NCBI GenBank assembly: GCA_012270265.1
Contig: JAAXIR010000137.1
Location: 1-6,257, forward strand
DNA length: 6,257 nt
Source of the DNA: Candidatus Poseidoniales archaeon
GTDB lineage: Archaea > Thermoplasmatota > Poseidoniia > Poseidoniales > Poseidoniaceae
Direction: 5' to 3'
The notes below the pieces were generated by a model. The model had not been told where the DNA came from, did no database searches, and saw only the letters and a list, made by a program, of their open reading frames with translations. The stretch's first letter is position 1, and each line of letters opens with the position of its first letter. Shown piece after piece: positions 5,383 to 6,257 of this stretch. The translations under genes were made by a program, and so were the position numbers.

Positions 5383-5739
5383 TCATTCTTCGCTTGAAAC
5401 GTCTTCGACCGGCCCCTCTCGTGGGTTTTCGAAGGTTTGACGGACATTTTCCATGTTTGCCTCTTCTTCTTCCATACGCTTCTTGCGTTTTGGAGCTTGC
5501 ATGAATTGCATTTGTAGTTCACTAATGACGCCTTTCAACATCGCATCTGCAGATGCATCGAGATTCCCTTTGGTTTTGTTTTGCAGCATCCGAAGAATAT
5601 CGATGATGTCCTTGGCCTCCGAGAAATTGAATTGAAGCCCACCAGCAGGATGTTCCAAGAGTCCGAGATTGGCCATAGCAGAGCGTTGAAACATGTGAAC
5701 GACGGTAAAAAACGTCTCAGTTTCTTTGTCTTCAAACAT
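5383..5739 (-). CDS. DUF1844-family protein
   Basis: A 118-residue soluble protein whose first 80 residues match DUF1844, a small helical family of unknown function that I know mainly from bacteria. The family pattern is visible in order: FFTVVHMFQRSAMANLGLL (10-28), the family's hydrophobic first helix, then the HPAGG turn (30-34), FSEAKDIIDILRMLQNKTKGNL (39-60) and ADAMLKGVISELQMQFM (64-80). The C-terminal third is highly charged: a basic patch PKRKKR (83-88), then a Glu-rich stretch and an acidic end (EDVSSEE). The ATG at 5739 lies nine bases after the ftsY stop and is preceded by GAGGGTG, so the two are almost certainly co-transcribed. That context suggests a role near protein targeting or the membrane, but this is association only; the biochemical role of the family is not known to me. 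Confidence 0.85.
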   Translation of the reverse strand: MFEDKETETFFTVVHMFQRSAMANLGLLEHPAGGLQFNFSEAKDIIDILRMLQNKTKGNLDASADAMLKGVISELQMQFMQAPKRKKRMEEEEANMENVRQTFENPREGPVEDVSSEE

Positions 5740-5743
5740 GATT

Positions 5744-5750
5744 CACCCTC
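5744..5750 (-). promoter_or_regulatory. Ribosome binding site of the DUF1844 gene overlapping the ftsY stop
   Basis: GAGGGTG on the minus strand shares bases with the ftsY TGA (5749-5751) and ends four bases before the ATG at 5739; its GAGG core is seven bases away. Placing the signal on the upstream stop codon points to reinitiation or coupling of DUF1844 translation to ftsY. Confidence 0.65.
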
Positions 5751-6257
5751 ATGAAAACATCTCATCCAACAACCAATCAGGATTGAACTGGAGGAGATCG
5801 TCGTACCCTTGACCTACGCCTGCAAAAACGATTGGTCGTCCTGTTGCAAAAGCGATTGAGAGGCCTGCACCTCCCTTCGCATCCGTATCCATCTTGGAGA
5901 GAACGGCTCCATCAAAGCGCATCATCTCTTGGAACATCTTGGCTTGATCGACTGCATCGTTGCCTGCAAGTGCATCGCCAACAAAGAGAACGAGGTGTGG
6001 ATTGGCAACTCTTCGAACCTTTTCAAGCTCCTTCATGAGGTTGGTTTTGTTCTGCATTCTTCCTGCTGTATCAACCAGAACAACGTCGATGTTCTTCGCC
6101 TTTGCCGATTCAATCGCATCTCGGGCAATGGCTGCTGCATCGCCCCCGCGCTGACTCGAAACACATCGAATCCCCAAGTTCTCACAATGCGATTCAAGTT
6201 GTTGAATTGCTCCGGCCCGGAATGTATCGCCTGCTGCTGCAATAACGGAGTGGCCGT
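5749..6257 (-). CDS. ftsY: Signal recognition particle receptor FtsY, GTPase domain (5' end outside window)
   Basis: Receptor for the signal recognition particle: it docks ribosome-SRP complexes at the membrane and is released by reciprocal GTP hydrolysis with SRP54. The 168 visible residues are the C-terminal part of the NG domain; the N domain and P-loop lie beyond the right edge. Motifs in order of the fragment: GDTFRAGAIQQL (9-20, SRP-GTPase DTFRAGA), RGGDAAAIA (36-44), DTAGR (62-66), VGDALAGNDAV (92-102), SKMDTDAKGGAG (120-131, guanine-specificity TKxD-type motif) and GVGQGYDDL (146-154). GDALAGN and GVGQGYDDL distinguish archaeal FtsY from the bacterial form and from SRP54, which would also carry an M domain; this protein stops soon after the G domain, as FtsY does. 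Bases 6178-6257 continue the frame upstream of the first internal Met. DUF1844 follows nine bases after its stop. Confidence 0.95.
   Translation of the reverse strand, partial: GHSVIAAAGDTFRAGAIQQLESHCENLGIRCVSSQRGGDAAAIARDAIESAKAKNIDVVLVDTAGRMQNKTNLMKELEKVRRVANPHLVLFVGDALAGNDAVDQAKMFQEMMRFDGAVLSKMDTDAKGGAGLSIAFATGRPIVFAGVGQGYDDLLQFNPDWLLDEMFS

Overview
The window reads as chromosomal DNA of a mesophilic archaeon. My best guess is a marine euryarchaeon of the Poseidoniales (Marine Group II) type. The clearest domain-level evidence is the ftsY fragment at the right edge: its wording around VGDALAGNDAV and GVGQGYDDL is archaeal rather than bacterial. An archaeal TATA-like element lies ahead of glnA. 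Several other genes have eukaryote-like or bacteria-like character (type II glutamine synthetase, URA3-like OMP decarboxylase, a DUF1844 protein), which fits lineages rich in acquired genes. The genus-level guess is inference only. The DNA is gene-dense, with no stretch over 300 bases lacking a gene and no tRNA, rRNA, CRISPR array or mobile element that I can see.

Layout, left to right. (1) + strand, 1-517: the tail of an unidentified gene, then a SemiSWEET-type three-helix sugar transporter that starts on the last base of the previous stop codon. (2) - strand, 489-1499: type II glutamine synthetase, whose 3' end overlaps the transporter by 29 bp; its candidate promoter and possible operator sequences lie in 1500-1708. 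(3) - strand, 1709-3526: a secreted lipoprotein serine hydrolase of the X-Pro dipeptidyl-peptidase/CocE group. (4) + strand, 3607-4664, divergent from the hydrolase: a eukaryote-like orotidine-5'-phosphate decarboxylase followed by a tiny one-helix membrane protein. An inverted repeat sits in the 80-bp divergent gap. (5) - strand, 4653-6257: ftsY (5' end outside the window), a DUF1844 protein, and a membrane-tethered receiver-domain protein that lacks the phospho-accepting Asp. These three read leftwards as a probable operon.

The metabolic genes fit a cell scavenging peptides (surface hydrolase) and small sugars (SemiSWEET), assimilating ammonium (glutamine synthetase) and making UMP (OMP decarboxylase). 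The most unusual parts are the ftsY-DUF1844-degenerate receiver cluster and the OMP decarboxylase, which keeps its catalytic tetrad but has Ser where the phosphate-binding Arg is expected. I see no complete defence or mobile system.
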